Assembly: GCF_902459465.1 (NCBI RefSeq) | Contig: NC_047066.1 | Coordinates: forward strand, 12,341,047-12,405,046 | Origin: Asterias rubens | Taxonomy: Eukaryota > Echinodermata > Asteroidea > Forcipulatida > Asteriidae | Length of the DNA stretch: 64,000 nucleotides | Direction of reading: 5' to 3' | Shown: positions 32,893 to 43,800 of the stretch, piece by piece | How positions within the stretch are numbered: position 1 is the first letter of the stretch | How the letters are laid out: each line of letters opens with the position of its first letter | Made by a program: the position numbers and the translations under genes | Notes under the pieces: generated by a model | The model's database searches: none | Seen by the model: the letters and a program-made list of their open reading frames with translations, nothing else | What the model was told of the DNA's origin: nothing

Positions 32893-34908
32893 ATGGGATC
32901 CACTGAATGGACACTGTTTATGTGTTGTCTTGGTGCCTGTATCTGCATCTCACAGTCATCAACCTGCAGTCATGCGCAGTGTGTTTACGACTACGTCACT
33001 GCAAGGGCTGACTGCTCCTCACTCAATCTTGACTGCATCCCTGTCAACTACCCAGATGCCCTCATCATGGATCTAAGCCACAATAACATATCAGAGCTGT
33101 CACCAGACGATTTCAATGGCACATTCTCCAGGCTGGCTGAATTGTACCTCGACCACAACAACATATCTGATCTGACGTCACTGCTGGAATCCAATGAGCT
33201 AGAGAGCCTGCAAATATTGTCAGTTAAGCACAATGTAATTTCTTACTTGGATAGTTACAATGCTTGTCGGCTGAGCTCTCTCACTGAGCTATCAGTAGAC
33301 TATAACTCCATTACATACATGTACATATCTACTCGTTCAAGCTTCAGGAAGGTACAGCGGTTCTCGGCCGATTTTAATTTAATCAGAAATGCAAACGTAT
33401 ACTTGTATAAACTGTCAAACATTGTCATAAGCCTGCAATACAATCGACTGACTGAAGTGAATGGCCACTCTAGTTATGGTAAAAATGCTTCTCTTCTTTT
33501 AGATCACAATGAAATACGACATTTACATTTTTCTACCGATAATAACCACATGGATACAATTTCACTTAATCACAACCAACTACTGTCGGTAGACCTGAAC
33601 ATTGGAGCAACAGATACATTCAACATAGGCAGTAACGGATTAGCAAACTGGGATGGAATCTACATAGGAGACTACTACGCGATGAAGAGACTGGACATGA
33701 GCAACAACTCATTCGATTCTTTGATTCAGCCACCCTGGGCCGAAGCTCTAGAGCTCTTAAACGCCGACACCAACCTGCTGGCAAACCTGTCCTCGACAAC
33801 CCTGTCAGGATTTGTCGATCTGACTGAACTGCATGTAGCCAATAATCGTCTCTTGTTCATCTCACCCACTGCACTGAGTCAACTCTCCATGCTTCAGTCA
33901 CTGTATCTCGACGACAATGACCTGACGTCTTTGTTTGGAGGAGTATTTTCCAACCAGTCTTACTTAATTGAGCTCTCTATCACCACCAACCGACTCACCA
34001 TGTTACATCCTGATTACTTCTTGGGTCTGGTGTCGTTGGAGCGTCTGTACCTCGCAGGGAATCAACTCACTAGCGTCAACGCACAGATGTTTCAAATGGT
34101 GCCGGAAATTCTTACCTTGGACTTATCCCAAAATGAGCTTCAGCTTGTTGACCTGCATGACTGTGCCCTTCATCTTACAAACCTACAACATCTCTCACTG
34201 GCTCACAATAAGATTCACGACACAAACACTATCTTGGGTTTCTATGACAACTTGCAAATACTGGATATGAGTTATAACTTGATCCAAGTCGTGCCCGGTG
34301 ATTCTCTATCTGGGAGGAATAGAGCAGTATCCCAACTCGAGCTAGAAGGCAATCCCCTGCAGTGTGACTGTAGACTCACAGGTCTACGAGACTGGCTGCG
34401 TACCAATCAACCGCACGTTGAGCCTCGATGTGAAGGACCGAATCATAACTACGGGTCGGTGATTTCAGACTTGGAGATTTATGATCTCTCATGTCAACCA
34501 CCGATGGCGATGGTGGACATCAATCAGCTGACAGCCCTGGATGGACAATCTGTGACTCTCAAATGTACCGCTACTGGCATTCCTGCTCCGACCGTAACAT
34601 GGCTCTCACCAAACGACACAGAGATAGCTCATGACTGGCAGGGAAGATTCACCATTCTGCAAGGAAAAATTCTGCATATCATACCTGTTGAGAAACATGA
34701 CCAAGGGAGGTATACATGTCTTGTCCAAAACATATTGGGTGAAAAGAGTAGAGCTGTTGTCAACCTTACAGTGACTAATAGCACTAAATCCGACTCCCCA
34801 CAGCCACAGCCACAACCAAACTCACTGGATGATTTTTGCGTTCTCCTCACAATAATTAACATAATAATGGTTGCTGTTTACTTCGTGTCTCCGTCGGTAT
34901 CGCAATAA
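32893..34908 (+). CDS. LRR-Ig receptor copy B, cytoplasmic tail lost
   Basis: A 671-codon frame, the tandem duplicate of the gene at 21233. Signal peptide, LRR array, LRRCT and Ig domain are intact. Near residue 645 the sequence diverges by small indels, giving a new hydrophobic C-terminus (FCVLLTIINIIMVAVYFV) followed by only SPSVSQ and a stop. The basic stop-transfer residues and all five tail tyrosines are gone. The product could be a tail-less membrane protein or possibly GPI-anchored; it could act as a decoy or co-receptor, or the gene may be decaying. Against decay, the ectodomain frame is clean over 640 codons despite many differences from copy A. The upstream acceptor-like tract (TTTCTGTATAG before GAAACAATGG) is more pyrimidine-rich than in copy A. 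Confidence 0.85.
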   Translation: MGSTEWTLFMCCLGACICISQSSTCSHAQCVYDYVTARADCSSLNLDCIPVNYPDALIMDLSHNNISELSPDDFNGTFSRLAELYLDHNNISDLTSLLESNELESLQILSVKHNVISYLDSYNACRLSSLTELSVDYNSITYMYISTRSSFRKVQRFSADFNLIRNANVYLYKLSNIVISLQYNRLTEVNGHSSYGKNASLLLDHNEIRHLHFSTDNNHMDTISLNHNQLLSVDLNIGATDTFNIGSNGLANWDGIYIGDYYAMKRLDMSNNSFDSLIQPPWAEALELLNADTNLLANLSSTTLSGFVDLTELHVANNRLLFISPTALSQLSMLQSLYLDDNDLTSLFGGVFSNQSYLIELSITTNRLTMLHPDYFLGLVSLERLYLAGNQLTSVNAQMFQMVPEILTLDLSQNELQLVDLHDCALHLTNLQHLSLAHNKIHDTNTILGFYDNLQILDMSYNLIQVVPGDSLSGRNRAVSQLELEGNPLQCDCRLTGLRDWLRTNQPHVEPRCEGPNHNYGSVISDLEIYDLSCQPPMAMVDINQLTALDGQSVTLKCTATGIPAPTVTWLSPNDTEIAHDWQGRFTILQGKILHIIPVEKHDQGRYTCLVQNILGEKSRAVVNLTVTNSTKSDSPQPQPQPNSLDDFCVLLTIINIIMVAVYFVSPSVSQ

Positions 34909-34968
34909 ACCCACCGCCGGGCAGCCAACTCCACATCCGCAACTCAAACCTACCATCTGAAAGTTATA
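34909..34968 (+). pseudogene. Relic of the receptor cytoplasmic-tail coding sequence in copy B
   Basis: Just past the new stop, sequence still aligns to the start of copy A's tail (shared ACTCCACATCCGCAACT and CATCTGAAAGTT). It is out of frame and ends where unrelated DNA begins. Homology to copy A resumes near 35403 (GTTCGTTACATAATTTGC), downstream of copy A's stop codon. Confidence 0.8.
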
Positions 34969-34987
34969 AAAAATAAAATCCGTGAGA

Positions 34988-35250
34988 AAGTTGGAAGTTT
35001 TCGAGAACGAAGTAATTTTCCACGAATTTGATTTCGAGACCTCAAGTTTAGAATTTGAGGTCTCGAAATCAAGCATCTGAAAGCACACAACTTCGTGTGA
35101 CAAGGGTGTTTTTTCTTTCATTATTTTTTCGCAACTTCGACTACCGATTGAGCTCAAATTTTCACAGGTTTGTTATTTTATGTATATGTTGAGATACACC
35201 AAGTGAGAAGACTGGTCTTTGACAACTACCTATAGTGTCCATTGCTTTAA
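34988..35250. mobile_element. M1 MITE fragment where receptor B's tail was lost
   Basis: Right two-thirds of the family, from TTTTCGAGAACGAAGTAATT to TAGTGTCCATTGCTTTAA. The left end is missing. It lies in the block that replaces the cytoplasmic-tail coding DNA. Confidence 0.85.
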
Positions 35251-35635
35251 ATTTTTGTGAAATCCACCCTTGACAATGACCATTGTTGTCCCTGGGCTTT
35301 GAAGCTCACATTAACTATTTTTGTTCCATGACGTTCTCTGCAGCGGTTTTTATTTTTTATAAATTTAAATCTCTTCACGCCACAACAAAAGCCAAAATGC
35401 TGGTTCGTTACATAATTTGCAATTACAATTATAAGCGTTTAGATTTTAAAATTGTATAAAGAAAAATATGCTAAAAATGAATTGAAACATAATACATGAC
35501 TTTGCCGTGTAAGACACGACTAAATACATACTTCCTATAAAAGTGTCATTCACCTTTCCTCTTTCTTTGGGGCTGAGAGCTATATAAAGTCTGATTATAT
35601 TAAAATAATGAGTTGGGTAGAATGATGGCCTTTAA

Positions 35636-35778
35636 GGGGAGACTTTCTGGGACGATAGAGGGCAGCAGACTTACCGGGTAAATCCATTGTTCTCAGAATT
35701 ATGCACATGTTCAGAACTACGTAAACAATGGAAATTTACCCGGTATGTCTGCTGCCACCTAGTGTTGGAAAGTCTCCT
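35636..35778. mobile_element. Palindromic MITE present only in copy B
   Basis: Copy A reads CTTTAATTAGCTTTCG (near 23800), while copy B has ~143 bp of the 956-type palindrome at this point. This shows mobility after the duplication. The target duplication is at most 1-3 bp. Confidence 0.9.
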
Positions 35779-36170
35779 ATTAGCTTTCGATCCAAACCGG
35801 ACCTTATTCAGAGGCATAAAACAAAATTATCAATTTATAGAAACAAAAGAGGGGAAAGGGATTAAGGGAAGGATCCAGAAATAGCGGGAAAATTATAGCC
35901 AATTAAAGTTTCTATTTCAGAAACAATTGGCTATGAACCAATAGGAGTCAAGTGGTGAGGACAAAGGATGTTCAGTATGAAAGGATGGATTACTGGACCA
36001 CAAAAGTGGAAGTTTCATTATTTTGTATACGTAATGAGGTGTAGAGTATTGTAAACACTAATGACTTATACACTCCTAAACTTTGGGGTCAGAATTGTCC
36101 CGGTCAAGGACCCGAATATGGTACAGATGATGACCCGGAATGTGTTTTAATAATAACTTAAAATTGTATA

Positions 36171-36831
36171 TTGCGCTCTTTACAAACAATTATCACATAG
36201 GTCATTGTAAACAAAAAATAAAAAAATAAAAAATGGAAGAAAAATAATATTTGAAACACTAATAATTATTTGTGTTAAAGGAACTTTACAGAATTGGTAA
36301 GAAACAAAAATCGTAAAGATTACAGATTTCCATAAAACTTACACGGTCTATTGATGATGATAGTTGAACACATCCCTTGAAATATTTCTGTCTGAAATGT
36401 TATATTTGATGAGAAATAAATAATCCAACTGCGGTAACCGATGTTAAATCTAATACTCATTTTGATAAGAATATAGCTTTAGAATTTTAGTTTGTTAATT
36501 TTGTACTCAAGAGTTATCTAGTATGTATGTACTTTGAATTCCCGTTTTACATTATTTTTCTCTTAGTTAATAGCTTTAGAGTTTTAGTCATTGTTAATTT
36601 TGTATTCCATAGTTATTTTTGTGTATGTACCATGAATTCCTGTTTACATTATTTTTTTTTCACCCAGAAAACATTATATAAGCTTATAAAGCAAGTATTA
36701 ATTTTTTAGAAACTAGAACATGTATATTGGTGGTGACTGGTTCACTCTGAAAACTACCGTGTCAGAAGTGACCCGGACTCGATTTTCGGGTCCCGGGTTG
36801 CGCTCTTTACAAACAATTATCACATAGGTCA

Positions 36832-36862
<31 letters not shown>

Positions 36863-38052
36863 TGGAAGAAAAATAATATTTGAAACACTAATAATTATTT
36901 GTATCAAAGGAACGTTACAGAATTGGTAAGAAACAAAAATCGTAAAGATTACAGATTTCCACAAAACTTATACGGTATATTGATGATGATAGTTGAACAC
37001 ATCCCTTGAAATATTTCTGTCTGAAATGTTATATTTGATGAGAAATAAATAATCCAACTGCGGTAACCGATGTTAAATCTAATACTCATTTTGATAAGAA
37101 TATAGCTTTAGAATTTTAGTTTGTTAATTTTGTACTCAAGAGTTATCTAGTATGTATGTACTTTGAATTCCCGTTTTACATTATTTTTCTCTTAGTTAAT
37201 AGCTTTAGAGTTTTAGTCATTGTTAATTTTGTATTCCATAGTTATTTTTGTGTATGTACTATGAATTCCTGTTTTACATTATTTTTTTCACCCAGAAAAC
37301 ATTATATAAGCTTATAAAGCAAGTATTAATTTTTTAGAAACTAGAACATGTATATTGGTGGTGACTGGTTCACTCTGAAAACTACCGTGTCAGAAGTGAC
37401 CCGGACTCGATTTTCGGGTCCCGGGTTGCGCTCTTTACAAACAATTATCACATAGGTCATTGTAAAAATAAAAAAAAATAAATAAAAAATGGAAGAAAAA
37501 TAATATTTGAAACACTAATAATTATTTGTGTTAAAGGAACTTTACAGAATTGGTAAGAAACAAAAATCGTAAAGATTACAGATTTCCATAAAACTTACAC
37601 GGTCTATTGATGATGATAGTTGAACACATCCCTTGAAATATTTCTGTCTGAAATGTCATATTTGATGAGAAATAAATAATCCAACTGCGGTAACCGATGT
37701 TAAATCTAATACTCATTTTGATAAGAATATAGCTTTAGAATTTTGGTTTGTTAATTTTGTACTCAAGAGTTATCTAGTATGTATGTAGTTTGAATTCCCG
37801 TTTTACATTATTTTTCTCTTAGTTAATAGCTTTAGAGTTTTAGTCATTGTTAATTTTGTATTCCATAGTTATTTTTGTGTATGTACTATGAATTCCTATT
37901 TTACATTATTTTTGTTCACCCAGAAAACATTATATAAGCTTATAAAGCAAGTATTAATATTTTAGAAACTAGAACATGTATATTGGTGGTGACTGGTTCA
38001 CTCTGGAAACTACCGTGTCAGAAGTGACCCGGATTCGATTTTCGGGTCCCGG
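36171..38052. repeat. Three tandem ~627-bp units downstream of receptor B
   Basis: Unit starts (TTGCGCTCTTTACAAAC) lie at 36171, 36798 and 37426. Copy A has two, so a unit was gained or lost after the 12-kb duplication. The second unit has ~25 consecutive A near 36837. Confidence 0.95.
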
Positions 38053-38687
38053 GTGGCCTGAAACCATTCCGGGTTAGCCTGACACATTACCGGGTCAGGC
38101 TATATGGCCCGGTATAAGTGGTAACCATGGGATTCTAACACGGATTCTGCCTAACAGTTGAACCATTTTCGGAGTCATTTTGACATCGATTCCAGGTCAT
38201 ATTGACCAAGAAACGGGTCAGGGCCACACGGGGCTTAGAATCCGGCAAACTCTGACACGGAAGTTTGTAGATTGTATTTTAGTAAGTCCGGATGGGCGGC
38301 TAAGTGGCTGCGGGTGCTAATGTTGGCGTCATTAAATACCCCCTTTTTTTTTGCAACGTCACGACAGCCCGATTTTTGCCAACCGAGGATGGAAACCTAT
38401 GAAAAGCCATTTGCAAATCAACAACAGAGTTTCATAGTTTGTGGAAATGTTACACAAACATTCAAAATTATGTTGAATTTGTGGAGACGAATCAACAAAT
38501 CATTGATGTTTCAGAAAATTTACTGACAAAATTGATTTCAACAAAGGTCTATACTAATTTTCAAAGCATGTAATGTTGTTGATCAGCCAGCTGCCAATCC
38601 TGACACAGCTTTACAGTAAAAACTCGATCTTTTGTGAATCAACTAATATTAGAGATGTTAAATTTGCATCGGGGATAAAGAATATTA

Positions 38688-38856
38688 ATTTTGGTTTTTA
38701 CCCATACACCGATGTGTGTTAGCACTGTATACTCAGTACTTTCCCGAGTCCTGTGAAAAAAATATCACAGACATGTTACTCGGGTGGGATTCGAACCCAC
38801 GACCCTTGCAATTCCAGAGCAGTGTCTTACCAACTAGACTACCGAGGTTGCCCGAT
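38688..38856 (-). mobile_element. tRNA-derived SINE, copy B, near-intact head
   Basis: Duplicate of 26090-26250, with intact A and B boxes. Confidence 0.85.
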
Positions 38857-38914
38857 ACAGCTAATATTGTATAATCGGTACGAATTTTATATGAAAACGT
38901 TTTTGTGATTGTTT

Positions 38915-39216
38915 TAAAGGCACACAGACACTGCAGTTATAAAACAAAAAACATAAATAATTACTTGGTAACAAGCAACGGAGAGCTGTTGACAGTAGTA
39001 TACTAAAACATTGTGAGAAACGGCTTTCTCTGACAGAAGTAACGTAGTTTTAAGAAAGAGGTAATTTATTTCTCAATAATTTTTTTTAAAAACACTTTAT
39101 GACCATGCAATTGCGTCAATTTGTTCTCACAGATTTCGGTATTTTATGCATTGTTCATTGGGATACATCCAGTGAGAATATCGGTCTTTGAAGTCCAAAT
39201 GTGTCCAGTCCTTTAA
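38915..39216. mobile_element. M1-like diverged MITE, copy B
   Basis: Duplicate of 26308-26605 with minor indels. Confidence 0.65.
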
Positions 39217-39504
39217 CATGATTTCGTCAATCACATCTTTATGATACTATTAATACAGAATGCGGTGAACTAAATAAATCCATTTCGTAATGTAGGAGAT
39301 GGAGATGGTGGTGGCATTAAAATGCATGAAATTGAGATTTTGTCTAACTTTGCATGTTCTGTGTTCAACTTTAAAAATGCCATTTTTGTTACAATGTCAT
39401 AATGGTCACAATATTGGTCTCTCCGTCGTTGGTCCCGGAGTCAGAAGACCCAGGAACGGGTCAAACTGATGCCGAATCTGAGAGACATTAAATAAAGGAA
39501 TCAA

Positions 39505-39665
39505 TGTGTGGTGAAGAGGTTTTCAACTAGTGGTTTAATCCCAACGAGGCCTGGTTCTTGATAATTTTACCGAGACGAAGTCAAGGTAAATTATAAGAAC
39601 CAGGCCTCGGCGGGTTTAAACCACTAGTTGAAAACCGATTCAACACACTTTGATTCCCATTTATA
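39505..39665. repeat. Same palindromic element, copy B
   Basis: Arms as at 26905; the loop keeps GGTAAATTATAAGAACC, so the inner stem is longer than in copy A. Confidence 0.85.
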
Positions 39666-40873
39666 AATACCCGCCCTCGGGTAAACAACTCCTTATAAGG
39701 TAATGCTGTGCGCGTCGCGCGTATCGCGTGATGTGGCACAACTGTTACAGCCGTTGCTCTCTCGACCAATAGGAATGAAGAAACTGTCTTATAAGAACAG
39801 GTGCAAGGTCGCGCGTCACGCCCATGAACTAACACTTTTTACCGGTCATAAACAAAGGTTTATACACACCCTCTAGACGCGCTCTCCACCAATAAGAATA
39901 GCGAAACTGTCCGAGGTATTTATGAACACACTTTTTAATTCCGTTCCTTGGGTCAGCTGGCGCGCTGGCGTAACCCACAATTACAGGTAAGAACCCCTGA
40001 GCTGGAATCCTAGTCAACTGACCCGGGAGTTGGAGTGCTTCAACGAGTATTGCGGGCCGATCAAGGTTCAAGATTCAAGGTTCATTTTATTTCCACAGTA
40101 TCAACAAATAAAATACAGCATAGGCCCTACAAAAGTTCAGGAAATACCAAGATGACGATACCGGGATCCAAGCAGCTTGTGAGCAATGGTCCCTATAAAG
40201 ACATGCATTTGCATTGAGACACATACTAAGACACTTTGGTGAATGAGCGAAAACTACGTATCATTTTGCTCGAGAGTAAACTTTGCGTTTTCATTAAGGG
40301 CTTCAACTTTCTGCTACCTGGGGAGCAGATGTAACGTTTTGTAGGGGCCGCTCTACTACCAGCTCTCCTACCGCCCCCCCCCCCCCCCCCCCCCCAAAAA
40401 AGAGAGAAAATAACGAGCGCCCTCAACTGACTGGCACATTTTCTTCTATTTGTCAATGTCCTGTTAGTTTCGTCTGCGCGCAGAAGCTGGTGTTGACGTT
40501 TGTGGTGAACAAAAGTGATTCACCGTTTTTGAACCTTTGTTAGTTCATATTCTTTATAACATATCTGAAACTTGGAATTCTACCACTCATTATTTTTACT
40601 TCAACTGGGTTCTTTTGAGCTTTAAAAAGGCGTAGAGCAAGTAAATTTAGCCGCTGGACCCCCAGTTGAATGGCCAGCCAGCCAAGGACACTTCTTCACT
40701 GAGCTGAGACTGACTACTGCTGCCCGTCCGTCCACTCGATCCATTGCATAGACTTCAGTGGTTTGGATTGGGATAAAGAAACGACGCTTTCTCCTGGAGC
40801 CTACTTTCACACGATTGTCAAAAATTGCAACATTTCATGACATCACTTTCTACTGTTATTATATTATGCCAAA

Positions 40874-40889
40874 ATGAATTCAAATATTG
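40874..40889 (+). CDS. NUDT6: Candidate first coding exon of NUDT6
   Basis: ATG AAT TCA AAT ATT G followed by donor GTGAGT. It ends in phase 1, as required by 42399 (MNSNI + VENGG). The ATG is preceded by CAAA. An upstream ATG near 40838 would reach the same donor in the wrong phase. No direct homology supports such a short exon. Confidence 0.45.
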
Positions 40890-43800
40890 GTGAGTATGCC
40901 AAACATGCCGAATCTATTTAGTGGTGCAACTTGTTCTTTTCGTGGTTTTTTTGCATGTTGTTGATTGTGCTTGTCAAACATTAAATTGTCACTGTCAGTG
41001 TCAGATTGTGGGCTGTATGGCTTCTGAATCGCAGGAAACGTTTCCAATGGCGCCACCACTTTTTCATTCGATATGCAACAAAAGTAGGCCACCCTATCTT
41101 ATTTATCTCAATGAGATGTATCCCTTTTTTGTAAAAATGAGTGAAAAAGTGGTGACGTCATTGTCCATATAATATGGACCGAATAGCACCCCGAACAAAG
41201 TACGCAATGACGACAAAATAGGGAGACATTCAAGTATAGGGCTAGCACAATTGTACTCCTAGCAATGGGTATGAGGTTCTATCTGTCTATCTTCCATTTT
41301 CAAACAAAGGTTCGTTCCGCCCGTCTCCATGATATAGCGGAATGAACCTCCTCTTAAGTAGCTCAATTCAATTGGTTGGGAGTGCTGGTGTCATGTTAAA
41401 AAGTGTCCACAGCTAAATAGTGTCCGCTTACCTCTAGAAACTGGTGTAGGCTCACGGGGGAGCCTTAGTTTCTAGACTAGAAGTAGTGTCCGCCTATTGG
41501 CATATAATATTGGGATCTGATTGGTCCTGTGTCTATGAATGATGAGGTCATATTGTTTGCTAAATAGTGTCCATATATGGTTAGTGTGCATTAGCATTGC
41601 GAGCCAAAAATTGCTTCTGACCTGGCAAGACTGAATAACAACAGATAAGATAAATTCCCCCCCCCCCCTGAGTTTGCCTTAATATAATTTTGTTTGAACG
41701 CTTTTTTGTTGTATGTGATTACAACAGAACAAATAAAAGGTCCAAACAAAATTTGAAAAGGCAATTAGAAATTCAGATGAAAAAAAAGATCTTCACCTCG
41801 CCAAATAATGTCCATTCCCGAACATTGTCATACACTGTCCGCCAACTAGCCTACTAAACTGTCTGTTCAAGCCTGCCCAAACTGTCAACTTTACTCCCAA
41901 AAAGTTTGGGATCTGAGTCAACAGTTTGGACCAAATACTGACCATTCTCTGCCAAATACTGTCTGTGCGGGCATGCATACATTAGATTGCAGCATGGTGG
42001 TGCTGGGCACTTAATCTGAGGACACTATTTGCCACATACTCCGTGCCAAATAGTGTCTGTCACCCACTGCGTATGCTCACAGACACTATGACTTCATGTG
42101 TAATTATTGGCGGACACTTTTTAGCATGACGACACCGGCACATATGCTTCAAATTCTGCTCTAGTCAATTTTCCATTTCAAATTTATTGATTGCAACTTA
42201 TTATTGTTCAGATGATGAGGTACATGTAGGTTATTTTGTTTCTGATCATTTAGGCCTACTTTGTTTCTTTTAAACTTAGTTATTGATCAGAAGCTCTACA
42301 AAATTTCAGGGGTCAAAGTAACCTGCTTATTTTAGAGTCCAAATAATTGCAGTTTTCTTTTTACTAAAGCTCTTGACATTTCCTAATTGAATTACCAGTT
42401 GAGAATGGTGGCCTGATTGAGAACGCAAACCATCTACTCTGTGGCAAAGAAGATCTTTTTGATGGAATTACACTTTCCACTGCAGACGAGCAGTGGAGCT
42501 CAGCATCAGAGTTTGGCCAGAGGCTTCAAGGTACAGTTCACTTAATTTTGTTTGTAAAGTGGCTTGTTGTGGTCGAGCGGTCAGGTGCATTGGACTCAAG
42601 CTCTGGTGTTTCTGATCAACAGACTGTTAACTCGAGAACAGTCTTCTCACTTGGTGTATCTCAACAAATGCATAAAAAAATGAAAACTGTGAAAACTTGA
42701 GCTCAATTGGTCGAGAATACTGGAAGAAAAAAGGCCCGTGTCACACAAGTTGTGTGCTTTCAGATACTTGATTTCGAGACCTCAAAATCCAATTCTGAGG
42801 ACTTGAAACCAAATTCAAATATTTTAGTGATAAAATTACTTTACTTCAGAGAGAGCTGTTTCTCACAATGTTTTATACTAAATCATTATCAACAGCTCTC
42901 CATTGTGCGTTACCACGTTTTTGTATGCTAACAATTATTTGGAGTGCTTACTGATAGTGTCCAGTGCCTTTTAAGCAAGACACTTACAGTCGCCTGGAAA
43001 TATAATTTTTTTCTCTCAAACATTGTTTAGTAACAATAAAACAATTTTTTTAAAGTAATTGTTTGTAACGATTTATATGTTTAAACAATAGATATAAAGT
43101 TGTTTGGGGGGTTGACTCCGCCTACCCCTTTTGTGACGTCAATCGAGGCAGACTTTGCCTTTGATGCGTAGAGTAAACAAACGTGCAAGGTACATGCAAG
43201 TCCAAGTCGTGAGTTTGTACGTATTGCTGCTGGATGCAGCAAAACAACTAAAGATGGGGTCAGTCTGCATGGCTGGTCAGACTCACAAGAGCAATAGTGC
43301 CTAGTGGTACGGTCCGACGTCTTTTTCAGCGCTGTGCAGCATTTTCTCTTCAAATTTCGTGCCTCGATTGACGTCACAAACAGCGCCCTCTCTGGTCAGG
43401 GCCTACTCTTAAATTTGAAAATAAGATAAGAACCAATTTTTTAGAACCTTAGTTAACTGTTTATTCACATTCCACTCATCAAAACATTGATATTAGTGAC
43501 AAAAGCTTTATTTTCACAAAATACCACTTCCAGGTGACTTTAATCATTATTGTTATGTCCTTCTGATGGGACAAAAAGCTGTAGGGTTCTGTAGGTCTCA
43601 TGTGTTGTGTACATTGTGTTGTATAATGCTGGGGTTTAGCCTGAGGTGTCAGATGAGTTGTATTGCTGATGCCTGGTCGTTGAATGAACTCAAGGGAGTG
43701 ACACATCACACAGAATGGTTTCAGGAATACGATTGGCATGGGCAGGGCTTACATCGTCCTGGTTGCGCGCCCCTGGTCACACCTGACTGGTTAATTCTAA

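Larger units (their letters stand above)
28855..41140. repeat. Tandem segmental duplication, copy B (~12.3 kb)
   Basis: This is the right-hand copy, running into single-copy DNA after AAATGA at 41135-41140. Relative to copy A it has only two minisatellite units, ~70 extra bases at 29261-29334, a ~340-bp unrelated block at 30270-30612 and a third ~627-bp unit. It also has a palindromic MITE at 35636-35778 and a replaced 3' part of the receptor gene (34969-35403). Confidence 0.93.

Noticed and set aside
38272-38526. 84-codon ORF downstream of receptor B
   Set aside because: The copy-A counterpart has small indels that break the frame, and no motif is present.
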